The notes: generated from the sequence alone by a model not told the origin. 64,000 nt of DNA from Promethearchaeota archaeon (GCA_016839765.1 JAEOTP010000007.1:96151-160150), one strand, 5' to 3'; counted from the stretch's first letter, positions 8,271 to 16,985 are shown. Numbers and translations are program-made.

Positions 8271-9821
8271 TTGGTTAAGGCGGGAAAATATTTAATCCCA
8301 GATGAATTCACTTGGATTGGAGATTGGGCAAAACGACGTGCAATATTAACTCCAAATCGTGAAGCGATATTCGATAATATTGAGAAAAACCTATATACAT
8401 ATAATGACCTTAACTTAAGAGCAAACCAGTTAGCTCGCGTTTTATTGAATGAAGGGATATCTAAGGGAGATCGTGTAGCTATGTTTTCTACTAATAGAAT
8501 TGAATGCCTGGACCTTTTTTTAGCAACAGGAAAAATAGGAGCAATTCTTGTTCCATTTAACGTGAGATTATCAATTCAAGAACTAAAGTATTTAATCAAT
8601 AAAACAAGCCCTTCAATTTTTTTCTATGAATCCAAATTAAATGAAAAAGTTTCGCAGATTAAAAAAGAAGATTTAATTAAAAAAAACGTTGTTATGGGAA
8701 AAAAATCAATATTAGGGGATTCTACTACAAATACTTTAACAGGAAAAGTTTCAAGCTCAGAAGTTGAGCGCCCTATAATGAATTTTGAAGACCCTCATCT
8801 TATATTATTTACAGGGGGTACAACAGGACTTCCTAAAGGAGCGACCCTCCCTCATAGATTAATCTTTTGGAATTCTGTGAATACAATTCTTTCATGGAGT
8901 TTAAAACCAGATGATATTCAACCATTATTATTTCCTCTGTTTCACACTGGAGGTTGGAACGTTCTCTTAGTTCCTTTTTACCACCTTGGAGCAAAAACAA
9001 TACTAATGGGAGATTTTGATCCTGAAAAAACAATCAATCTCATTGAAAAAGAAAAATGCACTATTGTGATCGGAGTTCCCACAATGTTCCATATGATGGC
9101 TAAAAATTCACTTTTCGATGAAAACAAATTTGGATCAGTAAGAATCTTTATATCTGGAGGGGCTCCATGTCCCGTTGCAATTATGGAAAAGTACTGGGCA
9201 AAAGATAAACTGTTTAAAATGGGATATGGATTAACAGAAGTAGGTCCTAACAATTTCTATCTTCCTGAAGATAAAATTAAACAAAAACCAACTTCTGTAG
9301 GTTTACCGGTATTTCATTGTGATATGAAAATTATCAATACAAAGACAGATAAAATAGTAAAACAAGGAGAAGTTGGAGAACTCTTACTTAAAGGTCCTCA
9401 TATATTTTCAGGGTATTGGGATGAGCCTGAAGAAACTGCAAAAACTATAGAATCTAATGGATGGGTTCATACTGGAGATCTAGCCATGCAAGATGATGAA
9501 GGTTTTTTTTATATTGTCGGACGTAGAAAAGAGATGTATATTAGTGGAGGGGAAAATGTTTTTCCCGTTGAAATTGAAGAACTATTATTTAAACATCCTG
9601 CCATTGACCTTGCAGCTGTTATTGGAGTACCGGACGAGAAATGGGGTGAAGTAGGAAAAGCCTTTCTTACTTTAAAATCAGGTCAAAAATTAACTACAGA
9701 AGAAATCAAAGATTATTTAACAGAAAGATTAGCTAAGTATAAAATACCTAAATATTATGAAATAAGAGATTCGTTACCTACAAGTGCAACTGGTAAAATT
9801 TTAAAACGAGAATTAGAATAA
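8271..9821 (+). CDS. AMP-forming acyl-CoA synthetase
   Basis: The 516-residue ANL-superfamily enzyme activates a carboxylic acid with ATP and joins it to CoA. Core motifs are present in order: the phosphate loop LFTGGTTGLPKGATLPH (about residues 183-199; the usual Ser of TSGTTG is Gly), GYGLTEVGPN (A5), GDLAMQDDEGFFYIVGRRKE (A7/A8), ISGGENVFPVEIEE, and TSATGKILKREL with the catalytic Lys of A10 near the C-terminus. Length and motif spacing are those of medium/long-chain fatty-acyl ligases. Translation starts at TTG (8271), since the nearby ATG at 8264 runs into a stop; AGGGTGA overlapping the preceding stop codon gives the ribosome-binding site. It is the second gene of a three-gene operon followed by a KAS III-like synthase. 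The natural acid is unknown. Confidence 0.95.
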   Translation: MVKAGKYLIPDEFTWIGDWAKRRAILTPNREAIFDNIEKNLYTYNDLNLRANQLARVLLNEGISKGDRVAMFSTNRIECLDLFLATGKIGAILVPFNVRLSIQELKYLINKTSPSIFFYESKLNEKVSQIKKEDLIKKNVVMGKKSILGDSTTNTLTGKVSSSEVERPIMNFEDPHLILFTGGTTGLPKGATLPHRLIFWNSVNTILSWSLKPDDIQPLLFPLFHTGGWNVLLVPFYHLGAKTILMGDFDPEKTINLIEKEKCTIVIGVPTMFHMMAKNSLFDENKFGSVRIFISGGAPCPVAIMEKYWAKDKLFKMGYGLTEVGPNNFYLPEDKIKQKPTSVGLPVFHCDMKIINTKTDKIVKQGEVGELLLKGPHIFSGYWDEPEETAKTIESNGWVHTGDLAMQDDEGFFYIVGRRKEMYISGGENVFPVEIEELLFKHPAIDLAAVIGVPDEKWGEVGKAFLTLKSGQKLTTEEIKDYLTERLAKYKIPKYYEIRDSLPTSATGKILKRELE

Positions 9822-9831
9822 GGGTTGTAGC

Positions 9832-10851
9832 ATGAAGTTTCGTCCTGTTGGGTTAGAATCATGGGGTATATATCTTCCTAAAGAAAGACATTCTAGTGAT
9901 TACATTTCAAAAGAAACAGGAATTCCGAAGGTGATTCTTGAAGATAAATTTGGGCTTAAAAGTAAAACTGTTCCGGGTCCTGAAGACCATACAGTGGCAA
10001 TGGGAGCAAAAGCAAGTTTTCAAGCACTTGAAAGAGCAAGAATTACTCCTAATGACATTGATATTATTATTTGGGCAGGTGAGGTTTATGCAGAAAGACC
10101 TATGATGACATATGGAATAAAACTTCAAAAATTTTTAGGGAATCCTACTCATCCTTGGGCTTTTGATATAAATCAAAGATGCGGTACTTTTCTAGTTGGT
10201 ATGTTGTTGGCCAAAAGCTTGATTCAAACCGATCCCGAAATTAATAGAATTTTAGTAGCTAGTGGGTATAGAAATTCTGATTTAATTAATTACAAAAATC
10301 CGAGATCACGTTTTATGATAAGCCTCGCCGCAAGTGGGGCCGCAGCTGTAATAAAAGGTGATTCTAATAAAAATGAAATATTAGGTATATCTGCAATTTC
10401 TGATGGAAGATTTGCTGATGATGTTTATGTACCTGCTGGGGGAACTGAATATCCTATTTCTGCTGAAGCAATTGAGCAAGATTTAATCTATCTAGATGTT
10501 CCAGATCCAGACGGATTAAAAGAGCGTTTAGATAATTTTTCTATGGCTTCATTTGTCAAAGTTATCGATGATGCTCTTAAAAAATCGGGTTATAAAAGAG
10601 AAGATATTGGCTATTTAGCTCTGCTTCACATGAAGAGGAGTGCATTTGAGTATGTTGCTAATGCTATTGGAGTCGATCCCTACAAACAAGCTACATATTT
10701 TGAGGATATTGGACATAATGGTCAAAATGACGGAATAATCTCTTTGGAATATGGCATAAAAAGTGGGAAGATTAGTGATGGAGACATAGTAGTTTTGACG
10801 GCAGCAGGAATAGGATGGGCTTGGAATGCAGGAGTAATTAAGTGGGGATAA
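9832..10851 (+). CDS. KAS III-like 3-oxoacyl synthase (thiolase superfamily)
   Basis: The 339-residue protein has the fold markers of ketoacyl-ACP synthase III. There is an N-terminal SWGIYLPKER, the nucleophile Cys117 in FDINQRCGTFLVGML, a likely catalytic His in LLHMKRSAFEYV (about residue 263), an Asn-containing GHNGQNDG in place of the usual GNTS region, and the glycine-rich ending LTAAGIGWAWNAGVIKWG. Such enzymes condense an acyl-CoA with another acyl thioester. The gene follows the acyl-CoA ligase by 10 bases, so the ligase may make its substrate. HMG-CoA synthase is less likely because its Cys context differs. OleA-like head-to-head condensation is conceivable given the neighbouring ligase and hydrolase but unproven. 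Confidence 0.9.
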   Translation: MKFRPVGLESWGIYLPKERHSSDYISKETGIPKVILEDKFGLKSKTVPGPEDHTVAMGAKASFQALERARITPNDIDIIIWAGEVYAERPMMTYGIKLQKFLGNPTHPWAFDINQRCGTFLVGMLLAKSLIQTDPEINRILVASGYRNSDLINYKNPRSRFMISLAASGAAAVIKGDSNKNEILGISAISDGRFADDVYVPAGGTEYPISAEAIEQDLIYLDVPDPDGLKERLDNFSMASFVKVIDDALKKSGYKREDIGYLALLHMKRSAFEYVANAIGVDPYKQATYFEDIGHNGQNDGIISLEYGIKSGKISDGDIVVLTAAGIGWAWNAGVIKWG

Positions 10852-10852
10852 A

Positions 10853-10880
10853 TTTTTTAAGAATTAAAAAATTTTTTTTT
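10853..10880. terminator. Bidirectional T/A tract between convergent genes
   Basis: T-runs of 6 and 9 lie after the KAS III-like gene and touch the stop codon of the convergent hydrolase gene. They would act as a U-tract terminator for the plus-strand operon. Confidence 0.4.
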
Positions 10881-11655
10881 ATTTTTTCCAAAACGAGATT
10901 GTAAGATCATTAAATTCTTTTGGATGATCTAGTATAGTTAAATGTCCTGCATCAGGGATAATAACCAATTCTGATTGAGGTAACCATTCATGAATCATTT
11001 CACTTGCCCACACAGGACAAGTTATATCTTTTTTACCGACTAATACTAACACTGGAAAATTTAATGTTTTTAAATTCTCACAAATATTTACTCCTGCAGA
11101 ACCCATGGTTGCTTGAATTAAATCCTTTTTTGTCATATGATCTATAACCATTTTTTTTACAATTTGAGCCGTTTTCTCATCGTAAGGAATCAAACCTCGT
11201 ACACTGATACCTGATGCAAAATCATCAACCTTATAAGTGTTGATACGACCAAGAACATCTGTCATGGCTTCTTGGCTTACGAAACAGAAACCATCTGCCA
11301 CCACCATTTTTTTAACATGAGAAGGATAAAGTATAGGATATGCTAGAGCAATTATCCCCCCAAGAGAATGTCCAACCAAATAAAGGTCTGTTGTCCAATT
11401 TAAATGATTAAGTAGAGCATGTAAATCTTCAGCATAATTTCTTACTGTAAATCTCTTTTTAGGTTTTGTTGTTCTTCCATGACCTCTAAGATCATAACGT
11501 AAAACATGAAATTCCGTTTCAAAAACAGGCAATTGTTTATACCAACAATCACTATTAATGAATAGACCATGAATTAATACCATTTTGGGTTTATTACGAT
11601 CCCCACTTATTTCATAAGCAATTTCAAACCCTTTTTCAGGAGAATAGAATTCCAC
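10879..11655 (-). CDS. Alpha/beta hydrolase
   Basis: The 258-residue protein is a classic alpha/beta hydrolase. It has an oxyanion-hole HG in LIHGLFINSDCW (about residue 29), YDLRGHGRTTKP, the nucleophile elbow GHSLGG with Ser at about 97, an acid Asp in LVGKKDITCP (about 208) and the catalytic His in DAGHLTILDHP (about 237). Length and spacing match esterases, haloperoxidase-like and lactonase-like members. It is convergent with the lipid operon, so it has its own promoter. The juxtaposition with a KAS III-like synthase and an AMP ligase recalls OleA-OleB-OleC clusters, in which OleB is an alpha/beta hydrolase, but no OleD-type reductase is present. The substrate is unknown. Confidence 0.92.
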   Translation of the reverse strand: MEFYSPEKGFEIAYEISGDRNKPKMVLIHGLFINSDCWYKQLPVFETEFHVLRYDLRGHGRTTKPKKRFTVRNYAEDLHALLNHLNWTTDLYLVGHSLGGIIALAYPILYPSHVKKMVVADGFCFVSQEAMTDVLGRINTYKVDDFASGISVRGLIPYDEKTAQIVKKMVIDHMTKKDLIQATMGSAGVNICENLKTLNFPVLVLVGKKDITCPVWASEMIHEWLPQSELVIIPDAGHLTILDHPKEFNDLTISFWKK

Positions 11656-11843
11656 TAGTTAACACCATATACTATTTTTTATTCCTTAAAATACAGATTA
11701 TCTTTGAGTTCTAATAAACTTTAATTAAAAATAAATGAAAAATAAATCTAAGTAGATGGGAGTTAGAAATATTTATATAGCTGACTAGTAAAATATAGAT
11801 TAATTAGAATTTTAATATAAAAAATCAATTGAAAGGGTTTATA

Positions 11844-12728
11844 ATGAAAAAATTAAAAGTAACTCTCTTGGCCGTTATTTTTATAAGTATCGCTTTTTCA
11901 TTTACTCCGCCAGTACTTCCTCAAGTTGGGACCTATACATTTCATGGGGCTGCGGGAAATGAAAAAATATTAGAAGTAAGGGTTGCTGATAATTCAAGTC
12001 TCGAAGATCTTTTCGGTGCAGGCTATGCTTCAATCTTAGAGGGTTTTTTTGATCCAGGATGCTTAATTGTAGGAGCACAAAAGAAATCTTTAGTCACAGC
12101 AGTAAATTTTAGTGCTAAATTTGATCCGTTAACTTATATTTTTCCAACTCCTGGGCCTATAGTTGATGTAGCTGAATACAACACAAGTAATTGGGATTGG
12201 ACAACAGGGGCTTTTAGTTCAACTCCAGATTCAATCGGGGACATCGTAATAAGTTTCTACGATCCAACAGAACTAACACAATTCATTAACAATTTTTATG
12301 TCACATGGGGTGGTTTTTTGGGGGTAGGGAATATACCCTATAATATTTCTACTCATACTGCTGGTGCCTTCTTGGCTCAATTACCAACACCAGTAGCCCA
12401 ATATTTAGGCGCATTGGTATGGGAACCTGATTGGACAAATATTGGTAACACTATTGTACACAATGCAGCAGCTCTTGATTATATCTTTGGAACGGCTATT
12501 CAATATCTAGAAGATTGTACAGAGACTTGGACCTATGATGGTACATATGGAGCATGGATTGGCTATAATATTTTAGATAATGAATCTAATACTATTTATG
12601 AATTCTCAATTGAATTGCCTGCTGCTGCCGAAATTCCCGGTTATGAGCTTACAATTATTTTAGGCGTGGCTACACTGACATCAATCGGTTTAATATCTGT
12701 TTTGATGAAAAAGAAAAATAATAATTAA
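11844..12728 (+). CDS. Secreted/surface protein with C-terminal membrane anchor
   Basis: The start is placed at the ATG (11844) because GAAAGGG lies 6 bases upstream. A TTG at 11829 would add five residues but has no such site. The 294-residue product has a signal peptide (MKKLKVTLLAVIFISIAFSF), an aromatic- and Thr-rich exported body with few charged residues, and a C-terminal tail EIPGYELTIILGVATLTSIG followed by a short hydrophobic stretch and MKKKNNN. This Pro-Gly-hydrophobic-Lys tail resembles the sorting/anchor tails seen on Asgard surface proteins. The central domain is not recognised; it contains single Cys residues that could pair. Probably a cell-surface protein. Confidence 0.8.
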   Translation: MKKLKVTLLAVIFISIAFSFTPPVLPQVGTYTFHGAAGNEKILEVRVADNSSLEDLFGAGYASILEGFFDPGCLIVGAQKKSLVTAVNFSAKFDPLTYIFPTPGPIVDVAEYNTSNWDWTTGAFSSTPDSIGDIVISFYDPTELTQFINNFYVTWGGFLGVGNIPYNISTHTAGAFLAQLPTPVAQYLGALVWEPDWTNIGNTIVHNAAALDYIFGTAIQYLEDCTETWTYDGTYGAWIGYNILDNESNTIYEFSIELPAAAEIPGYELTIILGVATLTSIGLISVLMKKKNNN

Positions 12729-12737
12729 ACTTCAAAA

Positions 12738-12746
12738 TTTTTTTTT
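12738..12746 (+). terminator. T-tract terminator
   Basis: Nine consecutive T lie ten bases after the stop of the surface-protein gene, in the short gap before a convergent gene. Confidence 0.45.
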
Positions 12747-12770
12747 ATTTTATAATATTTTAAATGCAAT

Positions 12771-13520
12771 TTATTTATCAGAACTTTTTTTAAATAAATT
12801 TTTAAAAATTTTAATTCGCCCAGTTGTTATACCACGTGATAAATACATAAATGGAGTATCTATAACTCCAAAAAACCACTTAGTAATGATTTGTCCTAAT
12901 ATCATTTCCCCGATAAGTATTAAAGGATAATCTCCCATAAAGGCAATAGTTATGAAAAGCACGCTGTCTAAAGCTAATGTTGGTATATCACTGAAGACAT
13001 TCCTGATCCACAAATTCTTATCTTTAGTCAATTTTTTAAGTTTTGCATATATCACGGCATCAAGATTTTCTGTTATAATGAATGCGATCCACGATGCTGC
13101 TGTTATTCGTAAAGTTGAGCCAAAGAAACTTATCCAATATTGTTGAGTTGTTGTTGGATCGCCCCCCCAAAAGGGTGCTGGAATTATCTCAATACTAAAC
13201 CAAATAAATATCGACATAAAGATTTGAGTAATAAATGCGATGAAGATCATTCTATGTGTTCTTTTTCGCCCGAAATTTTCATTTACCATGTCTGTAATCT
13301 GAAATGTAAATGGAAAAATAAGAACTGCTACCGGAGCTGTAATTTGAAAAGTTCCGATGCTGAAGTCTCCAATTTTTGCCGCAATTATTTGAGAAATTGT
13401 TATAAATAAAATATAAAAGGCAATTGCTACATCTTCTTTTTGCTGAGTTTTAATATACTGGCTTATAAAGAGCGTTGAGATGAAAATCGTAATAATCCAT
13501 ATTAATAATATTAACCACAT
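12771..13520 (-). CDS. Queuosine precursor transporter family (YhhQ/VUT, DUF165)
   Basis: The 249-residue protein has about six to seven membrane helices and the hallmark segments of the YhhQ/QPTR family: QIIAAKIGDF, FTFQITDMVNENFGRKRTHR near residue 90, an ITENLDAVIYAKLKK block and a late GQIITKWFFGVIDTPFMYL. Members import queuosine precursors such as preQ0 or preQ1. In archaea preQ0 is the precursor of archaeosine in tRNA, so salvage of 7-deazaguanines is the likely role (family knowledge plus inference). No transglycosylase gene is in the window. It lies convergent to the surface-protein gene and divergent from the RNA methyltransferase gene. Confidence 0.9.
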   Translation of the reverse strand: MWLILLIWIITIFISTLFISQYIKTQQKEDVAIAFYILFITISQIIAAKIGDFSIGTFQITAPVAVLIFPFTFQITDMVNENFGRKRTHRMIFIAFITQIFMSIFIWFSIEIIPAPFWGGDPTTTQQYWISFFGSTLRITAASWIAFIITENLDAVIYAKLKKLTKDKNLWIRNVFSDIPTLALDSVLFITIAFMGDYPLILIGEMILGQIITKWFFGVIDTPFMYLSRGITTGRIKIFKNLFKKSSDK

Positions 13521-13670
13521 TTCAATCGACTTATTTCAATTTTTAAAATAATAATAAAATTTTATTTATCCTGCTTTTTAAAATAATCTCTTAGTAGATT
13601 ATTAAATAAAGTTGAATGTTATATAAACAATGTATTTTTATTTTACTTCATATTTTATCATGGGATAATT

Positions 13671-13676
13671 GGAGGT
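13671..13676 (+). promoter_or_regulatory. Strong Shine-Dalgarno (GGAGGT) that fixes a non-ATG start
   Basis: GGAGGT is an almost full match to the anti-Shine-Dalgarno end of archaeal 16S rRNA. An in-frame stop (TAA, 13676-13678) overlaps it. The only codons at a normal distance are ATT (13682) and ATC (13685). The first TTG (13721) is 44 bases away and has no site of its own. Confidence 0.6.
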
Positions 13677-13681
13677 AAGAA

Positions 13682-14998
13682 ATTATCAAAAATAACTTAG
13701 TTAAAACTATTTTAGATTTATTGTCTGAATTTACTGAAGGAAAAACTCAAATTATTAAAGAAGAGAAGAGGTATAATCCTCAAATTATCCATTATTATAA
13801 CGAAATTATCAGAAATTGGAATAAATTAAATTTTATTGTCCAAAAGACACTTAGATCATTGGAAAAATCCAATGAGGATAGGTCTTATACCAATGAGCTA
13901 TTATTGCTTGCTACATATCGGTTAATATTTGAAAAAGTAGACATTGAAACAATTATCAAAGAAATGGGCCAAAAAAATGACTTTATTTCATTCTTAGAAA
14001 AGCTAAAAACATTTTCTTGGAAACTTGCATTAAAGGGTAAAAGTAAACTTGAAAAATTAAGCATTAAGGAAGCAATTCCTAGCTTTTTTATTGAACATCT
14101 AGTACCGGTAATGAACTTTGATTTTTTAAAAGAAAATATTAAATATATGAATCAGTATACATCTCAGAAGAATATTACCTTTAGAATTAATACATTACCT
14201 AATGATTCATTAGAATCATTAAAAAATTCAATAGAAAAAGAATTTAATGAAAATAATATAAAAATTAGGCAAGATGCTAAAATTCCACTTATATTTCATA
14301 CATCACTTAAAAACAAAAGAAGAATTCTTCTTAGCGATTGGTATAGAAATGGTAAATTAATTTTTCAAGATAAAGCATCTTTTTTAATTATTCAATTATT
14401 ATCACCCCAATCAGGAGATTTTATTTGCGATATGTGTGCTGCCCCTGGAATTAAATCTAGTTTAATTGCTCAATTAACTAAAAATGAAGCTAAGATTATC
14501 TGTAATGATTTTAATAATAAACGATTGAAATTTACTAAGTTTTTTTTGAATTTTTTAAAGGTGTCGAATATTTTTTTAATCAATTCAGATGGAACAAACT
14601 TTCCTGTTAATTTAAAAACTAAATTTGATAGAATGTTGATTGATGCTCCTTGTACAGGTAGTGGAACTTTTTTATCAAATCCAGAACTTAAATGGCGTCA
14701 AAATCCAACATTTCTTCATCAAAATATTGTATTTCAAGAAAAATTACTAGAATCAGGATTAAAATATCTAAAGCCTAACGGTATATTAATTTATTCTACT
14801 TGTAGTTTGTATCCTGAAGAAGGAGAATTACAAATTATAAAGTTTAAAGAAGCCTTAGAACCTTTAACTGTACCAAAATGGTTTTCACCTAGTTATAAAA
14901 TTAATAATGTGGAATTGAAAGGTACAGGAAGATTATTTCCAGCAATTCATAAGACCCAAGGATTTTTTGTGGGTAAATTCAAAAAAAAGGAAAAATAA
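13682..14998 (+). CDS. RsmB/NSUN-type RNA (cytosine-5) methyltransferase
   Basis: The protein carries the m5C RNA methyltransferase motifs: the SAM-binding ICDMCAAPGIKSSLIAQL, the motif IV Cys in DAPCTGSGTFLSNPELKW and the catalytic motif VI Cys in IYSTCSLYPEEGE. About 140 residues at the N-terminus are helical and resemble the NusB-like domain of RsmB. It should methylate a cytosine in rRNA or tRNA. The start is unusual. A TTG at 13721 is possible, giving 425 residues, but the strong GGAGGT at 13671 points to ATT at 13682 or ATC at 13685, giving about 438 residues with an N-terminus like IKNNLVKTILDLLSEF. The next gene follows 38 bases downstream on the same strand. Confidence 0.9.
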   Translation: MIKNNLVKTILDLLSEFTEGKTQIIKEEKRYNPQIIHYYNEIIRNWNKLNFIVQKTLRSLEKSNEDRSYTNELLLLATYRLIFEKVDIETIIKEMGQKNDFISFLEKLKTFSWKLALKGKSKLEKLSIKEAIPSFFIEHLVPVMNFDFLKENIKYMNQYTSQKNITFRINTLPNDSLESLKNSIEKEFNENNIKIRQDAKIPLIFHTSLKNKRRILLSDWYRNGKLIFQDKASFLIIQLLSPQSGDFICDMCAAPGIKSSLIAQLTKNEAKIICNDFNNKRLKFTKFFLNFLKVSNIFLINSDGTNFPVNLKTKFDRMLIDAPCTGSGTFLSNPELKWRQNPTFLHQNIVFQEKLLESGLKYLKPNGILIYSTCSLYPEEGELQIIKFKEALEPLTVPKWFSPSYKINNVELKGTGRLFPAIHKTQGFFVGKFKKKEK

Positions 14999-15036
14999 TA
15001 TAAATTATTACTTTTTCAATTCAGTAGGTTATTTAA

Positions 15037-15849
15037 ATGGTTAATAATAAGAAAAAATTCTGGACTATAAGTGAAATTGATGCAACTGGTGTGAGAGGGC
15101 CTCATGAAATAGAATTAAAAAACATTAGTAATGCTAAATACCATAATTTCATTAATATTGACCAAGAAAAACTCTTAAAGATTGTAAACGAAGATTTAGG
15201 AGCAAAAATTGAAAATATGGGATTAAATGAAGATTGGACTATAACAATTGAAATGTTTCCTCAAGTAAAAATTCATATAATTTATAGTTATTTTGGTGAT
15301 GAATTTGGTGACATCGAAGCAGAATTTAAATTTTTATTTTCTGGCGAACATGCAAATATGGTTCCAGGTGAAGATAGTGCCACATTTATAGATGTTATAA
15401 TAGATTTCTTAGAAAGAAGGATTAAAGAAGAAGAACCTTTTGGTAAAAATTATGAAAAGAAATCTGAGTTAATGGAAAAGGTTCTAATTCAGAGAGCTAA
15501 CCCTTTTTCATTATTAGTTGAAAAGGATCTCGAAAAACTTGCAGAATTTATAGGAGCTAAAGTATGGAAAACTAAAGGTGGATGGAAAATTAAAAGACAA
15601 ATCTTTCCAAAAATCTTTACAGAAATAACATGGGATTACCAGAATGGATTAGATATTTCCTTCTTTGGAGATAATTTATCAAAGAATATAAGCAGTTATC
15701 ATGGAGAATTAATCGGGATTTTCACCATAAATCACATTTTGAGATATATAACAATTCGAAATGAAGAGAAAGATTTACCAGATATTTGCTATATGATGTT
15801 TTCTCGGCATTACACAAAAGCTAAAAATTGGAATCATAGAACTCGATAA
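15037..15849 (+). CDS. Hypothetical protein with internal duplication
   Basis: I do not recognise this 270-residue soluble protein. It seems to contain two related halves. The first has EDWTITIEMFPQVKIHIIYS (about residues 64-83), then GDEFG and a helix FIDVIIDFLERRI. The second has GGWKIKRQIFPKIFTEITWD (about 187-206), then FFGDNL and a helix FTINHILRYITIR. The repeated pattern W-x-I-x4-FP-x-(V/I) followed by a beta hairpin and helix supports duplication. No cysteine cluster or nucleotide-binding motif is seen. It lies 38 bases after the RNA methyltransferase gene and may be cotranscribed with it, so a link to RNA or translation is a weak guess. Confidence 0.75.
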   Translation: MVNNKKKFWTISEIDATGVRGPHEIELKNISNAKYHNFINIDQEKLLKIVNEDLGAKIENMGLNEDWTITIEMFPQVKIHIIYSYFGDEFGDIEAEFKFLFSGEHANMVPGEDSATFIDVIIDFLERRIKEEEPFGKNYEKKSELMEKVLIQRANPFSLLVEKDLEKLAEFIGAKVWKTKGGWKIKRQIFPKIFTEITWDYQNGLDISFFGDNLSKNISSYHGELIGIFTINHILRYITIRNEEKDLPDICYMMFSRHYTKAKNWNHRTR

Positions 15850-15892
15850 TCTTTTCCTTCCTTAAAAAAAAATTAATAAAAAGAATAAAATT

Positions 15893-16450
15893 TTATTCAA
15901 TTGTCCAAATTACTGTTCTTCCTTTCTTTTTGAACCTTTTAACTTTTTTAGCACTTTCTAAATCGGACATAACTTTCCAAATTTGAGAGTTGCTTAGCTT
16001 AAAATACCTTCTTAATTCTGGTGTTGACATTTGAGTGCCGTTTAAAAGGTTTATTATTAATCTCTTAATCTCATCAACAGTATCTTCGTCTGAACTATCT
16101 GAATCTTCCTCAGAGTCATTATCATTTACTTCCATTTCATCAATTATCCTCAAAGCAATTTTATTTAATTCTTTTAAGTTATTTTCAATACCCTGGGGTT
16201 TCATAAATAAGCAACATAATTCTAAGTCTCTTGGAAAAGCTACTATATAAAATTTGTCGTATAGTATTGCTCTTGGTTTTTTTCCTGCATTTCCTCCTCG
16301 AAATGCAAGATAAAAATTCATAGCAAAATCATCTAATTTCAATAGCTTAGCACTATTACTATATCCTCGTTTCCATTTAAGAAATGGACCATCAATCATA
16401 TCAAATCCAATAAGAGCAGCCCCAAAAAGTTCTTTTTCATTAAAATGCAA
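15893..16450 (-). CDS. Longin/roadblock-like domain fused to winged helix
   Basis: The 185-residue protein has three parts. Residues 1-107 look like a small alpha/beta sensor fold of the longin/roadblock type (GAALIGFDMIDGPFLKWKRG, then strands RAILYDKFYIVAFPRD and a helix NLKELNKIALRIIDEM). Residues 108-126 form a highly acidic Asp/Glu/Ser linker. Residues 127-185 form a winged helix-turn-helix (MSTPELRRYFKLSNSQIWKV, basic wing KRFKKKGRTVIW). Its start codon lies inside the 3' end of the Arf-like GTPase gene (11-base overlap), so both are made from one mRNA. Longin and roadblock domains commonly bind small GTPases, and a GTPase-controlled DNA- or protein-binding switch is inferred. The fold call for the N-terminal domain is tentative. 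Confidence 0.72.
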   Translation of the reverse strand: MHFNEKELFGAALIGFDMIDGPFLKWKRGYSNSAKLLKLDDFAMNFYLAFRGGNAGKKPRAILYDKFYIVAFPRDLELCCLFMKPQGIENNLKELNKIALRIIDEMEVNDNDSEEDSDSSDEDTVDEIKRLIINLLNGTQMSTPELRRYFKLSNSQIWKVMSDLESAKKVKRFKKKGRTVIWTIE

Positions 16451-16985
16451 TTTCTTTCATCCTCCTTTTAGCAATTTTTTCTAATTCTTTTTTTATAATA
16501 TTCATAAGTTTACGACGTTCAGCGGGATTAATTGCTGTAAGGCCATATGTTTTTACATGAAGTATATCTTCTACTCTTTTAGGTTCCATTCTTCCATCAT
16601 TTTTCGCTAAATCCTGCTTATTGGCAATCACTATTATAGGGCAGTTATTCTCGACAAAATGGGTTGCATAATTAATTAATTCGCGAGATTTTAGAACATT
16701 TTTCGGTGATGAATCGGTTACTACAAAAAGGAGATCTGAACCTAATAAATGATCCCTGCTGCAAGATTGTAGATAACCTTGCTGTCCAGCGAAATCCCAT
16801 AACTTGATGGTAAAACTATCAAACTTTACAGTCTTTAAGTCAAACCCATGGGTGGGTAGATAAATTCTATCAATTGTATTTTTAGAAAGCAATTTTAAAA
16901 TTGTAGTTTTACCAACAGCGGGAGATCCAATTATGCTAACCTTGTAAAGATTATGTAATTCAGAACTCAACATCTTATTAATCAA
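16440..16985 (-). CDS. Arf/Rab-like small GTPase
   Basis: The 181-residue protein has all Ras-superfamily boxes: G1 GSPAVGKTT (residues 20-28), a switch I Thr in YLPTHGFDL (about 45), G3 WDFAGQ (63-68, with Gln68), G4 NKQD (122-125) and a G5-like LTAIN (149-153). The WDFAGQ and NKQD forms resemble Arf- and Asgard-type small GTPases. No C-terminal CAAX cysteine or N-terminal myristoylation glycine is present, so membrane binding, if any, is through a partner. It is the first gene of a two-gene operon whose second member is a longin-like winged-helix protein, overlapping by 11 bases. Eukaryote-like small GTPases of this kind are numerous in Asgard archaea (established knowledge). Confidence 0.93.
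   Translation of the reverse strand: MINKMLSSELHNLYKVSIIGSPAVGKTTILKLLSKNTIDRIYLPTHGFDLKTVKFDSFTIKLWDFAGQQGYLQSCSRDHLLGSDLLFVVTDSSPKNVLKSRELINYATHFVENNCPIIVIANKQDLAKNDGRMEPKRVEDILHVKTYGLTAINPAERRKLMNIIKKELEKIAKRRMKEIAF

Noticed and set aside
12952..13409. Plus-strand frames opposite the queuosine-precursor transporter gene
   Set aside because: The opposite strand carries a complete membrane protein with family motifs, so these are antisense artefacts.
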